Position numbers and translations under genes: made by a program. 64,000 nt of DNA from Panagrolaimus kolymaensis (lineage: Eukaryota > Nematoda > Chromadorea > Rhabditida > Panagrolaimidae): assembly GCA_028622995.1 (NCBI GenBank), contig JAJQJQ010000027.1, forward strand, positions 1,612,001 through 1,676,000, in the 5' to 3' direction. This document shows positions 62,360-64,000 of this stretch, in pieces. Position 1 is the first letter of the stretch; each line of letters opens with the position of its first letter. The notes beneath the pieces are model-generated. The model had not been told where the DNA came from. It saw only the letters and a program-made list of their open reading frames with translations, and searched no databases.

Positions 62360-63182
62360 AATTATTAATAAAATCAAACCTGTGTTTATTTTTGTGGTTC
62401 TAATTTTTGGCTCGCTTTAAAAAAAGTAAAATGCTTTTAAATTAAAATTCTGCTTACAATTAGCTTTTTTTGAATGATCCCAAATAAATTGGATAGTAAT
62501 ATGTATTTAAAATAAATGTGAGCTTATGCTATTCGAGAATCAAAGTTAAAAAATTGTAATATGTATGTATATGCTTTCAAAAACAATAAAATGTTATTTT
62601 TCTTTATTTTATTTATTTTGCTTTCAAATTTTTCAATAAATTTTTTACTTTTTTACTTTTTTTGCTGCTACAAATTTTATGTTTAATCAATACTTTGTAG
62701 CCCAAAACCAAATAATAGTTTTTAAAAAACACCTTTTTATTTATTTTTTTTACATCCACCTGCCTTTTTATGTATTATATAATAAAAACCCTTTGGAGTT
62801 TGATAAAATAAAATAAATGCCAAATTAAAAAAGAGGTTTTATTATTAAAATTAGTCAGTGAGTTTGTTTAACATTTTCCATTAACTTTTATTTTTTCGCT
62901 ACACTCTTGAGAATTGGATATTTTTCCATTAATTTTTGCTTTGCTAAAACTTGAAACAGCTGAAAAATTTGTTTTTCTAAGAAAAAGACTTTTACATTAT
63001 TTTTTTCAGACAAAACTTTTTATATTTTTTTTATAACCAAAAAGAAAAGTTCCGCAGAAGGCAGCAGCTTTTTCATACTTTTTCAAATATTTTCACATTA
63101 AATTTTCTTCGGCAGCTTTTAAACTAAATATTTGGTTTTGGTTTTTTTATGTTTCAAAAAACTTCCAATTTCAAACAAGAAA
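62360..63182. other. Gene-free spacer
   Basis: It holds AATAAA motifs near 62390 and 62586 and AT-rich sequence. No gene or repeat was recognised before the receptor start at 63183. Confidence 0.5.
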
Positions 63183-64000
63183 ATGCCATTGCCGCCGCAT
63201 CTACCAAAAATCAATGCATCCGAAGTTTTTAATGAAACTTTTGTTTTTATTATTCGTCCATTAAATTATTTAATAACATTTTTTACTATTATTTCAACTT
63301 TCTTAGTTCTCCTCATAATTTTCACTCAAACTCCAAAAGAAATGAAAAGTTTTAAAAAGTTTTTAATTCTCTACCTTTTTCATGGATTATGTTTCCAATT
63401 TACATTTGCATTATTTTCACCAATAATATTTCATCCAAAATTTATTATTTATCCATTAGGTTTAGCAAATATTTTTCCACCAATGATCTCTTTTTTAATT
63501 ATATCTATGACAATTTTTCATTGTATGAGTTTTTTGGATTCCACCGTGGCTATGGCAATTCAACAATATTATTCAATTCAAACGGTGGGGAAATTGGTCT
63601 CAAAGCGACCTTTAATTGTTTATGTTTTTTTAACTGGAATTTCATTTTGTGGACTTATTGTTGCTGGAGTTGTAATTTTATTTAAACCTTTATTTTCCTT
63701 ATTTTTTGTTTCATCTGAAAATGCTTTAGCTAATCTCAACAAGAATTTTGTTGGTCTGGAAACGAAAATAAAAGTTGTATCCACAATTATTTTAGCTGAT
63801 TCAGAAACAACGAATAATAATAATAATTTAATTCCATTTTTAATTGTGGCTATTGGACTTTGTGCTTTTTTAAGAATTTCTATAGCTCTAATTTATTTAT
63901 GTTTGAATATCCAAATTTTTCTCGCTTTAAGACCTGAACTTCCCATTCAACATTATCATAAAAATCGTATGCTTCTTCGATTAACTTACATCCAACTGAT
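63183..64000 (+). CDS. Seven-transmembrane chemoreceptor, Srh/Sri-like, 3' end beyond window
   Basis: One uninterrupted frame of 272 codons runs from ATG 63183 off the end of the window with no stop. Potential N-glycosylation sites N11 and N17 lie in the short N-terminus. Hydrophobic helices follow at about residues 30-50, 62-85, 95-120 (PPMISFLIISMTIFHCMSFL), 140-165 (RPLIVYVFLTGISFCGLIVA) and 220-245. The DSTVAMAIQQYYSIQ segment after helix 3, and the intracellular basic RxxxLRLTYIQL before helix 6, fit Srh/Sri-type receptors of the Str superfamily. Helices 6 and 7 lie beyond position 64000. It is unspliced over this length, unlike the five-exon receptor at 56577, so the two are not close paralogues. 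Confidence 0.8.
   Translation, partial: MPLPPHLPKINASEVFNETFVFIIRPLNYLITFFTIISTFLVLLIIFTQTPKEMKSFKKFLILYLFHGLCFQFTFALFSPIIFHPKFIIYPLGLANIFPPMISFLIISMTIFHCMSFLDSTVAMAIQQYYSIQTVGKLVSKRPLIVYVFLTGISFCGLIVAGVVILFKPLFSLFFVSSENALANLNKNFVGLETKIKVVSTIILADSETTNNNNNLIPFLIVAIGLCAFLRISIALIYLCLNIQIFLALRPELPIQHYHKNRMLLRLTYIQL

Overview
The window is nuclear DNA of a nematode. The evidence is a transthyretin-like secreted protein, two nematode-type seven-transmembrane chemoreceptors, many short introns (about 45-60 nt) ending in TTTTTAG or TTTTCAG, and very AT-rich spacer full of long T and A runs. The T-rich acceptors and base composition would fit a clade IV (Tylenchina-type) nematode, but that placement is a guess. 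All gene models below were built by eye by joining exons in phase; no alignment was run.

Layout. 1-15.4 kb is almost gene-free, low-complexity DNA holding one tRNA-Val(AAC) and one small GC-rich hairpin. 15,440-20,845 is a nearly intact DNA transposon with about 540-bp terminal inverted repeats, a five-exon, 918-residue DDE-type transposase gene and a divergently transcribed three-exon accessory gene of unknown function. A 520-bp foldback repeat follows it. At 22.8 kb is a small nematode protein gene. 23,464-25,716 is a short, apparently young LTR retrotransposon with identical 178-bp LTRs, a 5-bp target duplication and only one gag-position ORF. 27-32 kb holds a secreted serine-protease-like protein that has lost its catalytic triad, a single-pass membrane protein, and a four-transmembrane claudin/PMP22-like protein, with two hAT-type MITEs nearby. 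34.3-37 kb encodes a kinesin light chain. 37.2-45.4 kb (minus strand) holds two tandem SLC22-like transporter paralogues with near-identical exon structure and an active-looking S1 serine protease between them. 49.4-55.3 kb encodes an acid sphingomyelinase-like phosphodiesterase with all expected metal ligands; a TA-flanked foldback MITE sits in one intron. 56.6-64 kb holds two chemoreceptors, a transthyretin-like protein and an eight-exon secreted protein of unknown family; the last receptor runs off the window end.

The host genes do not form one pathway; they are an ordinary mix of secreted, membrane and transport functions. The most original content is the mobile-element fraction. It includes the two-gene long-TIR transposon, a minimal LTR element with a tandem-repeat leader, and at least four small elements showing four different target signatures (8-bp twice, TTAA, TA). 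The other notable item is the pseudoprotease at 27 kb.
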